Notes: generated by a model from the sequence alone, not told the origin. 64,000 nt of DNA from Fuerstiella marisgermanici (GCF_001983935.1 NZ_CP017641.1:8781001-8845000), one strand, 5' to 3'; shown: positions 44,835 to 54,642, counted from the stretch's first letter. Numbers and translations: made by a program.

Positions 44835-46091
44835 CTAGCGGCTGTCGGTCGCTGAAGCGTTCCCGATGGCGTACAGCGTTTCGCGGCGCGACTGGCCTGC
44901 TCCGTCGGCGACTCGCAGGTAGATGCGGCTGTCGATCACGGTGGCCGTGGCGAAGGATTCGGTGCCGAGTTGGTTGCGAGCGACAGCTTCGAAGCGTTGC
45001 GGATTCGCTTTGAAGACGAACGTGGTTCCGCGTTCGTTGGACGCGTAGATCGTGTCGCCGACAAGCACCGGCGATGCCGACACGGGGCCTCGCAAACGTT
45101 CCTTCCACATTTCGCGGCCAGTCTTCGCGTGCCAGCAGAACGCGACGCCGCCATCGTCGACCGCGTACAGGTAATCGTTGTGAATCAGCATTGACTGCTC
45201 GTAGCACTTCACGCCGTTTTCCCACGGGATCTGGCCCGAGCCATCGGCTTTCACCGCGACGGTGACTTTGTCTGGAAACCCGCCGCTTCCGTACACTGTG
45301 TCTTCATCCCACACGACTGTACCGCCCGTTGCCATGGTCAGGCATGGCGTGGCCCACAAAGGCTTGCCGGTTTCCGGATCGTAAGAGGCGATCTGATCGC
45401 AACCGCCCAGCAATAGCTGCAGTCGGTTGGACACATTGGCGACGATCGGCGAGCCCCAGTTTAGCTTCTTGGGTCGCTGCTGCTGCCACACGACATTGCC
45501 GGTTTTCGTGTCCAGTGATTTAAGCCATCCTTCGGTGTCACAGTCTGCTGCGATGATCAGCGTGTCATTGTGCAGGGTCGGCGACGCGGCGTATCCGTAC
45601 TTGTATTTTTCGGGAGCAAAACGGCCCACGTCCTTCGTCCAGACGATCTTTCCGGACATGTCCAATGCGACGGCCTGGATCTTGTAGTGATGGTTGAAGG
45701 TGGCGTAGATTTGCTTCCCATCGCTGCAGGCGGTGGATGATGCATGAGTGTTCTTGGTATGGATCTTCGGGAATCCGCCTGTGCTCACGACGGTGCCCCA
45801 CAACCGCTTTCCGGTTGCTCTATCAAACGCGAACACGCCTTGCTGCTGATTCTGCTCGTCCGCACTTGTCAGGATGATCAAATCACCGATCACCGTGGGA
45901 GACGAGTGCCCTCGCCCGGGAACCTCAACCTTCCAAACGACGTTCTGCGTTTTGTTCCATTCTGTCGGCACGCTTTGGCCCGCCGGGGCGACATGGTTGC
46001 CGTTCGGTCCTCGCCATTTCGCCCAGTCAGCAGCCATGCTGGCGGACGGAAGAACCAGAAAGCCGATGGCGGCAAGAAGAAAAATTCGCAT
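44835..46091 (-). CDS. Exported PQQ-like beta-propeller protein
   Basis: 418 residues with a signal peptide (about 1-20, ending SMAADW). An eight-bladed propeller of PQQ-type repeats is visible, each ending with G-x-x-x-W (for example ATGKRLWGTV, KTGNVVWQQQ and ETGKPLWATP). No catalytic domain and no PQQ-binding motif of a true quinoprotein dehydrogenase, so it is a BamB-like structural or binding protein. Very common in planctomycetes. The promoter is separate from the MFS gene (about 170 bases). Exported; partner unknown. Confidence 0.85.
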   Translation of the reverse strand: MRIFLLAAIGFLVLPSASMAADWAKWRGPNGNHVAPAGQSVPTEWNKTQNVVWKVEVPGRGHSSPTVIGDLIILTSADEQNQQQGVFAFDRATGKRLWGTVVSTGGFPKIHTKNTHASSTACSDGKQIYATFNHHYKIQAVALDMSGKIVWTKDVGRFAPEKYKYGYAASPTLHNDTLIIAADCDTEGWLKSLDTKTGNVVWQQQRPKKLNWGSPIVANVSNRLQLLLGGCDQIASYDPETGKPLWATPCLTMATGGTVVWDEDTVYGSGGFPDKVTVAVKADGSGQIPWENGVKCYEQSMLIHNDYLYAVDDGGVAFCWHAKTGREMWKERLRGPVSASPVLVGDTIYASNERGTTFVFKANPQRFEAVARNQLGTESFATATVIDSRIYLRVADGAGQSRRETLYAIGNASATDSR

Positions 46092-46613
46092 GACGTTAAA
46101 GCTTCAATTCGATTGCAATGAACAATAGCCATCACGCGCGGTCGAACGCGCGCCTACCGATTTCAGAGTGTCGTGCGTGCGTCGGCCGAGTCAAGTCACG
46201 AACCGGTTCGCAACTCATTCCGGATGACGGCTAACATGCTCGATCGCTGAAGTCGCCGGATCGATCTTTGAAGGCAGCCATCCTTTGCGCCGTTGTGAGC
46301 TGCAGCCAATGTCTTCGTCTGGTCAAAAAGTGTGATCGGGCATTCGACGGCGAGATTCTTGGAGTTCACGGTACAAACGCAGCCTGTGTTCGTGAATAAT
46401 CAATCATGGTTGCGATTCACGCCAGCAATGCCGTTTCGAAGTTTAATGGCCTGTTGCGTGAGGGAAAAACTTCAGGTTCTCAGGGGTTTATTGCGAATCC
46501 CCGACTCTCTGAGGGTTTTTTTTCGCAGTTCACAATGTCAGAATGCCGACCGAATAGACAGCCTTACCGGCAAACCCGCCCTAATCTCGCAGATTGCAAT
46601 CGGAGCTACCCGC
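46092..46613. other. Divergent intergenic region upstream of korA
   Basis: About 520 bases between the propeller gene (-) and korA (+). The korA reading frame extends upstream, but its codons there are not protein-like, so this is taken as non-coding. It should contain promoters for both genes and a long korA leader. A terminator-like structure is listed separately. The Shine-Dalgarno CGGAG (46601-46605) precedes the chosen korA start. Confidence 0.45.
46473..46523 (+). terminator. Terminator-like hairpin within the korA leader
   Basis: CTCAG (46479-46483) pairs with CTGAG (46509-46513), and GGGG with CCCC inside it, followed by GGG and an eight-T run (46516-46523). It precedes the korA ATG by 90 bases with no plus-strand gene upstream, so it may be a leader attenuator or the end of a small transcript. 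Confidence 0.5.
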
Positions 46614-48485
46614 ATGTCAGTTGCTGACCCTCCTGATTCCGCTGAAAGTCGTCACAAAGAATCCGTCGACACTGTTGTAATTCGCTTCTGCGGCGACAGC
46701 GGCGATGGCATGCAATTAGCCGGAACGCAGTTTACAAACGTGTCTGCTGTCTTCGGCAACGACGTAAGCACGCTGCCCGACTTCCCGGCCGAGATTCGAG
46801 CTCCCGCCGGGACAATCGCGGGTGTCAGCGGTTTTCAGATCTGCTTTTCCAGTCGCGATATCTACACGCCTGGCGATGAAGTCGACACGCTTGTGGCGAT
46901 GAACCCGGCAGCGTTGAAGTCTAATATTGGTGATCTAAAACGTGGCGGCACGCTGATCGTCAACGAAGATGCCTTCGAAAAGTCGAATCTGCAAAAGGCG
47001 GGTTACGACAAGAATCCGCTGGATGGCGACGAAGAACTGGCCGCCTTTCGCGTCCACAAGGTGCCTATGACGCGACTGACTCGCGATTCGGTCGAAGGTC
47101 TGGGGCTGTCGCAGCGAGAAGCCGATCGCTGCAAGAACTTCTTTGCATTGGGCCTCGTCTACTGGCTGTACGATCGCGATCCGAAGCCGACTGAAGATTG
47201 GGTAACCGCGAAGTTCGGCCGAAAGCCTGAGATTGCCGAAGCGAACCTGCGTGCTCTGAAAGGCGGATCGAACTTTGGTTTCTCAACCGAAGCATTCACC
47301 GTTCACTACGAAGTTCCGCCAGCGAAACTGGCACCAGGCAAGTATCGCAAGATCACTGGCAACGAAGCTTTGGCGATGGGCATCGCGACTGCGGCAAGGT
47401 TGTCCAACACCGAAGTAGTGTTTTCCGGCTACCCAATTACACCTGCCAGCGACATTCTGCACGACCTTTCCAAGTTTAAGCACTTCGGCGTCACCACGTT
47501 TCAGGCCGAAGATGAAATCGCTGCGATGTCCGCGACCGTGGGCGCAGCCTTTGGCGGCCAGATGGCCATCACCGCGAGCAGTGGTCCGGGGATTTGCCTG
47601 AAGGGTGAAGCCATGGGGCTGGGGATGATCACGGAACTGCCGATGGTCATCATCGACGTTCAACGTGGTGGCCCGAGTACCGGGTTGCCGACGAAGACTG
47701 AGCAGTCCGATCTGCTGCTGGCGCTGTTCGGCCGAAACGGTGAATCACCGATGCCCATTATTGCCGCTCAAACACCGGGCGACTGTTTCTGGGCTATTCA
47801 GGACGCATTGCGAATGGCAGTGGAGTTCATGACGCCCGTGATTTTGCTGTCTGATGGATACATCGCTAACGGAGCAGAACCCTGGCCCGTTCCAAAGGTG
47901 GAAGACGTCAAGCCGATCATTGTCGACCGACCGACGGAACATAACTCCGACGAAGGCTACATGCCGTACCTTCGCGATGAGCGATTGGTGCGACCATGGG
48001 CGAAGCCCGGCACGCCTGGCCTGGAACATCGACTCGGCGGGCTTGAAAAACGAGACGTCACGGGCAACGTTGAATACAGTCCGTCAAACCATCAACACAT
48101 GTCGGATACGCGAGCCCGAAAGATCGCGGGCATTGCGGAGTTTATTCCGGAGCAGGAAGTTGATGGCGAGGAAGCCGGTGATCTGCTTGTTCTGAGTTGG
48201 GGCGGAACTTACGGTTCGGTGCGAACCGCCGTTCGACAGGCTCAACAGGACGGCAAGGCTGTGACTCACGCTCACCTGCGTTACCTGAATCCGTTTCCTC
48301 GCAACCTTGGCAAACTTATCGGCAGCTTCAAGAAGGTGCTGATTCCGGAACTGAACCTCGGCCAGCTTTCCCTGGTCATCCGTTCCACGTACCTGGTGGA
48401 TGCCGTGTCGTTCAACAAGATTCAGGGCAAGCCGTTTAAGGTCGTTGAAATCTACAATAAGATCAACGAGGTTTTGAAGGGCTAG
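46614..48485 (+). CDS. korA: 2-oxoglutarate:ferredoxin oxidoreductase subunit alpha (gamma-alpha fusion)
   Basis: 623 residues from ATG 46614 (CGGAG 8 bases upstream). Residues about 20-215 form the gamma domain ([15 protein letters not shown]) and about 245-600 the alpha domain, containing [15 protein letters not shown] and a TPP-interacting region ([16 protein letters not shown]). With KorB it oxidises 2-oxoglutarate to succinyl-CoA with reduction of ferredoxin, a cytosolic TCA-type step. Fusion of gamma to alpha is a known arrangement in this group. Followed 125 bases later by korB, separated by an unusual hairpin. Confidence 0.92.
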   Translation: MSVADPPDSAESRHKESVDTVVIRFCGDSGDGMQLAGTQFTNVSAVFGNDVSTLPDFPAEIRAPAGTIAGVSGFQICFSSRDIYTPGDEVDTLVAMNPAALKSNIGDLKRGGTLIVNEDAFEKSNLQKAGYDKNPLDGDEELAAFRVHKVPMTRLTRDSVEGLGLSQREADRCKNFFALGLVYWLYDRDPKPTEDWVTAKFGRKPEIAEANLRALKGGSNFGFSTEAFTVHYEVPPAKLAPGKYRKITGNEALAMGIATAARLSNTEVVFSGYPITPASDILHDLSKFKHFGVTTFQAEDEIAAMSATVGAAFGGQMAITASSGPGICLKGEAMGLGMITELPMVIIDVQRGGPSTGLPTKTEQSDLLLALFGRNGESPMPIIAAQTPGDCFWAIQDALRMAVEFMTPVILLSDGYIANGAEPWPVPKVEDVKPIIVDRPTEHNSDEGYMPYLRDERLVRPWAKPGTPGLEHRLGGLEKRDVTGNVEYSPSNHQHMSDTRARKIAGIAEFIPEQEVDGEEAGDLLVLSWGGTYGSVRTAVRQAQQDGKAVTHAHLRYLNPFPRNLGKLIGSFKKVLIPELNLGQLSLVIRSTYLVDAVSFNKIQGKPFKVVEIYNKINEVLKG

Positions 48486-48558
48486 CAAGTCGCGTGTCAC
48501 TTGGGATTGTGCGATCACTCGAAGGTCAACACACATTCCACGATCCATCCAAAATATC

Positions 48559-48589
48559 AGCTCACACCCGCGTCGAACAGGTGTGAGCT
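48559..48589 (+). promoter_or_regulatory. Perfect intercistronic hairpin before korB
   Basis: AGCTCACACC (48559-48568) and GGTGTGAGCT (48580-48589) pair perfectly around an 11-base loop. It ends 7 bases before the AAAGGA ribosome-binding site of korB. It could tune mRNA stability or korB translation; no T run follows, so it is not an obvious terminator. Confidence 0.55.
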
Positions 48590-48610
48590 AACCCGCAAAG
48601 GATGATTCCA

Positions 48611-49630
48611 ATGTCAACATTACTGCCTCAGCTTACAGCTAAAGACTTCGCCAGCGATCAGGAAATTCGCTGGTGTCCGCGCTGCGGCGACTATTCAATT
48701 CTGGCTCAGATGAAAAAGGTCCTGCCGGAGTTGGGGTTGCCGAAGGAGCAGTTCTGCTTTGTGTCCGGCATCGGCTGTTCCAGTCGCTTTCCGTACTACA
48801 TGGACACTTACGGCTTTCACAGTATTCATGGGCGAGCCCCCGCTGTGGCGACCGGAGTGAAGCTCTCGAATCCAGATTTGCAGGTGTGGGTGATCACCGG
48901 TGACGGCGATGCTCTATCGATCGGCGGCAATCACCTGATGCACGCGATTCGGCGTAACCTGGACATCAATATTATTCTGTTCAACAACCAGATCTACGGT
49001 CTGACAAAGGGACAGTACTCGCCCACCAGCCCGCTGGGTGCAAAAACGAAAAGCACTCCGTACGGATCGCTGGATAATCCGCTGAATCCATTATCAGTGG
49101 CGATCGGATGCGAAGCCAGCTTCGTCGCTCGGTCCGTCGATGTGGACACCAAGCACCTCGCAGATACGCTCCGCCGCGCGGCCAACCACAAAGGCACGTC
49201 GTTTGTGGAAGTTTACCAGGACTGCAACGTCTTCAATTCCGGAGCGTTCTATTACGCGTCCAAGAAAGGCGAAAAGGAAGAGAACATCGTCTACCTAGAA
49301 CACGGCAAGCCGCTGATTTTTGGCAAGGAAAAGGACAAAGGAGTCCGCCTGAACGCTCACGGTCGTCCGGAAGTTGTTGAACTTAGCAGCGGCATCTCAG
49401 AAGACGATTTGCTGTTCCACGACGAGAAAGCGGAAGACCCCAGCTTGGCCTTCCTGCTGGCTCAAATGCGGCACCCACTGTTCCCGGAACCGCTCGGCGT
49501 GCTCCGAAACGTGTCTCGCCCGGTCTACGATGAAGAAGTTCGTAAGCAGGTCGATCACGCCAAAGAAACTCTTGGCGAAGGCGACCTCGAAAAGCTCTTC
49601 AACAGCGGCGATACATGGGTCGTGGAATAA
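48611..49630 (+). CDS. korB: 2-oxoglutarate:ferredoxin oxidoreductase subunit beta
   Basis: 339 residues from ATG 48611 (AAAGGA 8 bases upstream; an ATG three codons earlier is too close to it). The TPP-dependent catalytic subunit. CPRCGDY near the N-terminus and SGIGCSSR (about 53-60), plus GDGDALSIGGNH with the NNQIYGLT segment (about 98-130), form the thiamine pyrophosphate and Fe-S region. It pairs with KorA. It is closed by a strong terminator immediately downstream. Confidence 0.93.
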   Translation: MSTLLPQLTAKDFASDQEIRWCPRCGDYSILAQMKKVLPELGLPKEQFCFVSGIGCSSRFPYYMDTYGFHSIHGRAPAVATGVKLSNPDLQVWVITGDGDALSIGGNHLMHAIRRNLDINIILFNNQIYGLTKGQYSPTSPLGAKTKSTPYGSLDNPLNPLSVAIGCEASFVARSVDVDTKHLADTLRRAANHKGTSFVEVYQDCNVFNSGAFYYASKKGEKEENIVYLEHGKPLIFGKEKDKGVRLNAHGRPEVVELSSGISEDDLLFHDEKAEDPSLAFLLAQMRHPLFPEPLGVLRNVSRPVYDEEVRKQVDHAKETLGEGDLEKLFNSGDTWVVE

Positions 49631-49655
49631 CGCTGGTGACAAGAACGCCCAACAG

Positions 49656-49690
49656 AAGCCCGGCTACCTCTGGATAGCCGGGCTTTTTTG
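49656..49690 (+). terminator. Intrinsic terminator after korB
   Basis: AAGCCCGGCTA (49656-49666) pairs perfectly with TAGCCGGGCTT (49675-49685) around an 8-base loop, followed by TTTTT. It lies 26 bases past the korB stop and 10 bases before the convergent secretin-like gene end. Confidence 0.9.
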
Positions 49691-49699
49691 TTTTTTGGT

Positions 49700-50875
49700 C
49701 TAACGAGTTACGCGGACCACCACGATCAGTTCGCGATCTTCTTCGTCTTCGCTGGGAAACAGTCCGACGGCTGACAGGCTGCCCGCCACAACCGGCTTAT
49801 CAAACTCACACACGGCGCTGGTTTCCAGACCCTGATTGCCAAGCTGAAAACGATCCACGTCGTCGTCGCTGTTATGGGCCGGTTCAAAGTCCTTCATGGT
49901 GGTGATCGCCGTTTGCAGAGCGATCGTGACACCGTCACCCTGCCAGTCTTCCTGCAGTCGCGGCGTGACCTGAGCCATGATGCCGATGTTGAGCTGGTTC
50001 ATGATCGGCTGAGTTCCCATCGCATTGTTGCCGACCACGGGAACTCGCCCGGCGATGAATGGCATGCGATGGCCGGAGCACAGATTGCCCGTCACTCGGT
50101 TTCGTCCCTTCAACGTGCCGTGGTAGCCTTCGACTGATTCACACAATTCGCTGAGTTCCGCAACGGCGTTTTTACTGTTGAGTGCTTTGTTCAGATTCCG
50201 TTGGGCACCCGCGTTCAGCGGCAGCCACCACAGCTCGATCGTCATCGGCTGGCCGCCAACCGTGCTGTCTGCAAGTTGTTTCAGGAACGCTTTGATGGCT
50301 GCGTGATTCTCTGCCGTCTGTTTCACCAGAAGTGAATTATTGACGGCGGTAATTGTTGCCTTGCCGCCATTGTCTTCCCATGAATCCGTATCCACGTGCT
50401 GAGTGATCAGGTCGAGGATCGCATCGTGCTGGTCGGTGGAATCGTAGACATCAGTCTGCTGAATCCCAAAGTTAACCGCCCCTCCGCCACCAAGACCACC
50501 GCCGCCGCCACCAAATTGCGGAGCCGTTGGGATGCTGAAGTAGCCCTGCCCTCCGCCGCCACCAAACTGCGGAGCTGTCGGGATACTTTGGAAGCCTCCT
50601 CCGCCGCCACCAAAGCCACCACCACCCAGCCCGCCCGCTCCAAATCCGCCAACCGGATGGGCCGTCGCGGCTGTCGTTGGCAAAACGCTGCGGAAAGGAA
50701 ACTGCTGCGGCGGCATGACAAGTTCGCCCAATGCGTAAAACTGCAGAGTCATCTCCGGCTGAATGGCTGCCCGCTCCTGCGTCTCCTCCTGAGCGTCCAC
50801 GGCTGAAGTGTCGCACAGCGTTACGAAAACGGACAGTGCGCAGATTGTGTAAAGGCAATGGCGGCGATGTTTCAT
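49700..50875 (-). CDS. Exported Gly-rich secretin-like protein
   Basis: 391 residues with a signal peptide (about 1-28). Residues 80-145 are a glycine-rich low-complexity block containing two copies of IPTAPQFGGGGG. After it, a domain (about 150-205, DLITQHVDTDSW...NNSLLVKQTAENHAAIKAFL) resembles a secretin N/STN domain. The C-terminal part (about 290-391) has secretin-like beta segments (NIGIMAQVTPRL, and PVVAGSLSAVGLFPS in place of the usual TVVIGGLI). It lacks the full channel domain length, so it is probably a secretin relative rather than a pore on its own. Its start lies about 140 bases before a heptamer repeat array. Confidence 0.65.
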   Translation of the reverse strand: MKHRRHCLYTICALSVFVTLCDTSAVDAQEETQERAAIQPEMTLQFYALGELVMPPQQFPFRSVLPTTAATAHPVGGFGAGGLGGGGFGGGGGGFQSIPTAPQFGGGGGQGYFSIPTAPQFGGGGGGLGGGGAVNFGIQQTDVYDSTDQHDAILDLITQHVDTDSWEDNGGKATITAVNNSLLVKQTAENHAAIKAFLKQLADSTVGGQPMTIELWWLPLNAGAQRNLNKALNSKNAVAELSELCESVEGYHGTLKGRNRVTGNLCSGHRMPFIAGRVPVVGNNAMGTQPIMNQLNIGIMAQVTPRLQEDWQGDGVTIALQTAITTMKDFEPAHNSDDDVDRFQLGNQGLETSAVCEFDKPVVAGSLSAVGLFPSEDEEDRELIVVVRVTR

Positions 50876-51019
50876 GGCTCAGCTTTCGTTGGGTGGGGAC
50901 TAAGGACTTGACCATGCTGGAAACGCACGTGCGAAATTTATTCCGGTGAATTCTCGACGATAATTCCGCTATCAGGCAGATCCAACTTAGCAATCCGGCT
51001 CAATGCCCTTTGATTCTTC

Positions 51020-51110
51020 GTCAGTGGTCAGTGGTCAGTGGTCAGTGGTCAGTGGTCAGTGGTCAGTGGTCAGTGGTCAGCAGTCAGTGGTCAGCAGTCA
51101 GCAGTCAGCA
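51020..51110. repeat. Heptanucleotide tandem repeat, about 13 units
   Basis: The unit GTCAGTG repeats eight times perfectly (51020-51075), then alternates with the variant GTCAGCA for five more units (51076-51110). Located in the gap upstream of the Gly-rich secretin-like gene and before the tRNA. Short heptamer repeats like this can change length by slippage; no ORF depends on it. Confidence 0.95.
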
Positions 51111-51380
51111 GTTAGATGCGTTGTGCCGCGTGCCGTCCAGTCGGTCTGATCAGCACGCACAAAAAGAATTGCCCGGACTTCTGCGACACTGAATCTGCAA
51201 TAACGAGTGTGCATGTGCCGGCTGTGCTACAGGGGTACCTTCTGATCGCGTGACAATAATTCCGCAACATCGGCCGATTTTGGGATCTGTAATCGCCGAT
51301 TTTTGGCAAAACAAATGTTCTTCCGGTAGCGAGCTTGTCGCATTTCGGCCTCTCCCCTATCGTCCGCAGATGCCACGTAA

Positions 51381-51464
<84 letters not shown>

Positions 51465-51472
51465 CATCAACG

Positions 51473-51518
51473 AAAAGGCCCGGAAAACCGTCTCTGACGA
51501 CGTTTCCGGGCCTTTTTT
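51473..51518 (+). terminator. Intrinsic terminator after tRNA-Leu
   Basis: AAAAGGCCCGGAAA (51473-51486) pairs perfectly with TTTCCGGGCCTTTT (51503-51516), with a T run to 51518. It lies directly downstream of the tRNA, so the tRNA is a single-gene transcript. Confidence 0.92.
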
Positions 51519-51971
51519 CATGAGCCTGAGCAGACTTGAGAGATTGCGGAGCGGCTCGTTGTGAGTTGATTCGCGAAATTTCTATTCGAGGGACCGTTAG
51601 AGTTCGTCCCCCCATTTCTGCTGCTGCGGTGGCGCCCAACCAGCAGTTTAATTTTGGTTCTTCGCTCGTACCTTTCAGACTGTCGATTATCCTGCCAAGT
51701 AGCTTGCCGGTGGCAAAGACTGATTGAGTCTTATTGGGCACACGGTGAATTTCTGCTTGGAGAATTACGAACTGACGTGCTACGTGGAATCAGCTCCGGT
51801 TCGAGTGCAGAATTTTTGTGGCTTCGTCTTTCCTGCTTGATGCAGGGTTCGCCGAAGAGGATGGCGATACACAAAATAATTCCAACCTGTACATCGTCGT
51901 CCCACCAATATTGCTTGCAGGTGCTTAGAGAAGTTAATTGAACTGTCCGTTTTAGTTCCAGACTTTGCATT
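51519..51971. other. Gene-free interval
   Basis: About 450 bases between the tRNA terminator and the dehydratase gene. Overlapping short ORFs occur on both strands, but none has a good start or protein-like composition. I see no repeat or RNA structure that I can defend. Confidence 0.4.
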
Positions 51972-52925
51972 ATGAATAAATACGCTCCGCCTGCTTTTCA
52001 ATTGTCGGCTCGTCATCTTGAATCTGTGCGTGAAGCGGCCGGTCGGATTCAGGGGATGGTGCAGCGAACTCCCTGCTTTCTGAATGAACGGCTGAGCCAG
52101 CAGCTTGGCTGTTCGCTGTATGTCAAAGCGGAAAATCTACAACCGTGCGGAGCTTTTAAAGTCCGCGGAGCGACCAATGCTGTTTTTGCGGCCGCCCCTG
52201 ATGTCATCGCGCGAGGCGTACTGACCCACTCGTCGGGCAACCATGCGGCCGCGATTGCTCGGGCCGCTTCACTTCGTGGTGTGCCCGCGTACATCGTGAT
52301 GCCGGAGAATTCTGCGGCGGGCAAGATCGCCAACGTTCGAGCGTACGGAGTCGAACCTGTTTTCTGTGCCCCAACGGCGGACGCGCGGCAGGCTAAAGCA
52401 GACGAGCTGCTGGCCGAGACGGGCGCGTACTTTATTCATCCCTACAATCAGGCGGATGTCATTGCTGGGCAGGGTACGATGGGGCTGGAGATTCTGGAAC
52501 AGGTGCCTGACGTCGATCTGATCGTTGTCCCGGTGGGCGGCGGTGGGATGATGTCCGGAATTCTGCTTGCGATCAAATCGTTGCGCCCGGAGGTTCAGGT
52601 CATTGGTGCTGAGCCTGAGTTCGCGGATGATGCCTATCGCAGCCTTCAATCGGGCAGAATCGAACCGCCGAATCGCTATGACACCATCGCCGACGGCTTG
52701 CGAACGCCACTCGGCGAACTGACATTTCCCATCATTCAGTCTTTAATGGATGACTTAACTTTGGTTAGTGAACAGGCCATCGTTGAGGCGACCGAAGAGC
52801 TTTCCTACGCTGCGAAACTGGTTCTGGAACCATCGGGCGGCGTTGCCTACGCAGCGGCAAGAAAAATTGCGAGTCGCCACGCAGGCAAAAACGTCGTTGT
52901 CATTGCGTGCGGCGGGAACGTCTAA
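51972..52925 (+). CDS. PLP-dependent threonine/serine dehydratase-like enzyme
   Basis: 317 residues, cytosolic, fold type II. The PLP-binding Lys is in GAFKVRGATNAV (about 51-62), the substrate loop is SSGNHAAAIA (about 78-87) and the phosphate-binding glycine loop is VGGGGMMSG (about 178-186). It deaminates threonine or serine to a 2-oxo acid, or may racemise serine. The length lacks the C-terminal ACT-type regulatory domain of IlvA, so it is closer to TdcB/serine racemase. Exact activity is unknown. It is a single gene. Confidence 0.9.
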   Translation: MNKYAPPAFQLSARHLESVREAAGRIQGMVQRTPCFLNERLSQQLGCSLYVKAENLQPCGAFKVRGATNAVFAAAPDVIARGVLTHSSGNHAAAIARAASLRGVPAYIVMPENSAAGKIANVRAYGVEPVFCAPTADARQAKADELLAETGAYFIHPYNQADVIAGQGTMGLEILEQVPDVDLIVVPVGGGGMMSGILLAIKSLRPEVQVIGAEPEFADDAYRSLQSGRIEPPNRYDTIADGLRTPLGELTFPIIQSLMDDLTLVSEQAIVEATEELSYAAKLVLEPSGGVAYAAARKIASRHAGKNVVVIACGGNV

Positions 52926-53180
52926 CGGCAATCGTTTCAGGAATCGCACTCCAAGGGATCAGTAGAATCTCGTACGCCTTTCAGTGGTGGTTGGCAGTGC
53001 AATCGCAATTCAGCCACTGTGTGGCGACGGTGCGAATTGTACGTCATGAGATGAATTCAGTTGCCTGATTGTCCTACAATCTGCCTGCGTACAACCTGCA
53101 GGGAAACGATGGGCAATGTCCGCTTCGCTGACGGCCCGGAACCAGTCACACTTCGACGCAGACTTCAACAGAAACCGGCA

Positions 53181-54500
53181 ATGAATCCGATAGCACGATT
53201 TGCGGCAACAATCATATTTGTGCTCGTTAGCGGTGTGGACGCTATCGGCGACGAAAGCGGCTCACCCGTTCAACTGCGCGAAGTTAATCCGATTAAGGGC
53301 GCGCCGGAGTCACGAGTGATCGCGATCACTGGGGCGAGGTTGATCGACGGACACGGTGGAAGCCCAGTTGAGAACGCCTGCGTGATTGTGAAGGGAGACC
53401 AAATTATCTTTGCGGGCGCGCAGGCGGAAGCTCAGATTCCAACGGGTGCGATTCGATTTGATGCAGGCGGGAAGTCGCTGTTGCCCGGTCTGTTCGATTC
53501 TCACTTCCACTCGCAGGACACAGCCAAGCGGCCGATCGAATACGAACTCGACAACGGCATCACGTCGTTCCGAGATCCCGGGCACCCATTCAAGTTTTAT
53601 CGCTGGCTAAACGGCAACGAATTGACCGTTCCACGCATCTTCCTTTGCGGCGGGCACCTGGACGCCGCTCCGCCTGCCTGGCCGGACCAGGCCGCCGTCA
53701 TTGGAACAGCCAAACAAGCAACTGAGGCGGTTGATGCCCACGTCGCGCGGGGAGCTTCAGGGATCAAGATCTATATGCGATTGCCAGCTGAGCATATCGC
53801 CGCTGCATGTGCAGCAGCGGACCGACACGGCGTCCCCGTCACGGCTCACCTGGAACTAGTCAGGGCGGATGCGGCGATTGAGGCGGGTGTTGACGGGATC
53901 GAGCATATCACGTCGTTCGGAACAGCCTTGGCTGACCCAAAGCAGGCAGAAGTGTTCGAGCAAGTTGTCGGAAGTGATTCCAACGCGCGACGTGAATGGC
54001 GTCCTCGGTTATGGAGCGGTATTGAACTGGAGAACAATCCGCGGCTTCGACCGTTGCTGGATCAAATCGTCAAACAGGGCACTTTTGTCTCTCCCACGCT
54101 CGCGATTTTCGAGGCGCGAGTGGGAGAGAAGGAGGCAACCCCGGTGACCGCATCAGCATTCGCAAACATGCTCGACTTCGTTGGGCATTGTCATCGCCAC
54201 GGGGCAAAGATCGTCGTCGGATCACACACTTCCGCGCCGTTCGCAGACAGGGGCAAAGCCTATCTTCGGGAAGTGGAGTTGATGGTCGAGGCGGGGATGA
54301 CGCCGCTCGAAGTCATCACGGCTGCTACCAAGGTGAACAGTGAGTTCTTCGGCGCGCAAGATCGTCTGGGCACGGTTGCTGCCGGAAAAACGGCTGACCT
54401 CATTCTGATTGATGGCTTCCCTGACAAGAACATCAAAGACCTGGACAAAGTCACGCACGTGATGCTCGGCGGCAACTGGGTCAAAGGACAAGAGAACTAA
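53181..54500 (+). CDS. Exported amidohydrolase (imidazolonepropionase-like)
   Basis: 439 residues from ATG 53181, which opens a signal peptide (about 1-22, MNPIARFAATIIFVLVSGVD); the frame extends to 53061. The TIM-barrel metal motif FDSHFHSQD (about 108-116) is present, with further metal His in TAHLELV (about 219-225) and GIEHITSF (about 238-245). The C-terminal composite beta-sandwich domain (AGKTADLILIDGFP) is typical. Where this family usually has GTD (catalytic Asp), this protein reads GSH (about 350-352). Substrate unknown, exported. No operon partner. Confidence 0.82.
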   Translation: MNPIARFAATIIFVLVSGVDAIGDESGSPVQLREVNPIKGAPESRVIAITGARLIDGHGGSPVENACVIVKGDQIIFAGAQAEAQIPTGAIRFDAGGKSLLPGLFDSHFHSQDTAKRPIEYELDNGITSFRDPGHPFKFYRWLNGNELTVPRIFLCGGHLDAAPPAWPDQAAVIGTAKQATEAVDAHVARGASGIKIYMRLPAEHIAAACAAADRHGVPVTAHLELVRADAAIEAGVDGIEHITSFGTALADPKQAEVFEQVVGSDSNARREWRPRLWSGIELENNPRLRPLLDQIVKQGTFVSPTLAIFEARVGEKEATPVTASAFANMLDFVGHCHRHGAKIVVGSHTSAPFADRGKAYLREVELMVEAGMTPLEVITAATKVNSEFFGAQDRLGTVAAGKTADLILIDGFPDKNIKDLDKVTHVMLGGNWVKGQEN

Positions 54501-54642
54501 CGATCAGCGGTAGTGAACTGTCGCAGTCTTTGCGCAGGTAAACGTCGCACGGCTGTGAGCCGCTGGGCGCAGAGCGCGGGCTGCTTTCGAATGCATCACC
54601 TACAGCAGAGCTAACGGTTGATTCCTAACTGTGCAGGAATCG

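Noticed and set aside
46332..46613. N-terminal extension of korA in the same frame
   Set aside because: The extra 94 codons are not protein-like, run through a terminator-like hairpin, and the family start with a Shine-Dalgarno is at 46614.
51020..51110. Possible CRISPR array
   Set aside because: Units are 7 bases in direct tandem without unique spacers, and no cas gene is present.
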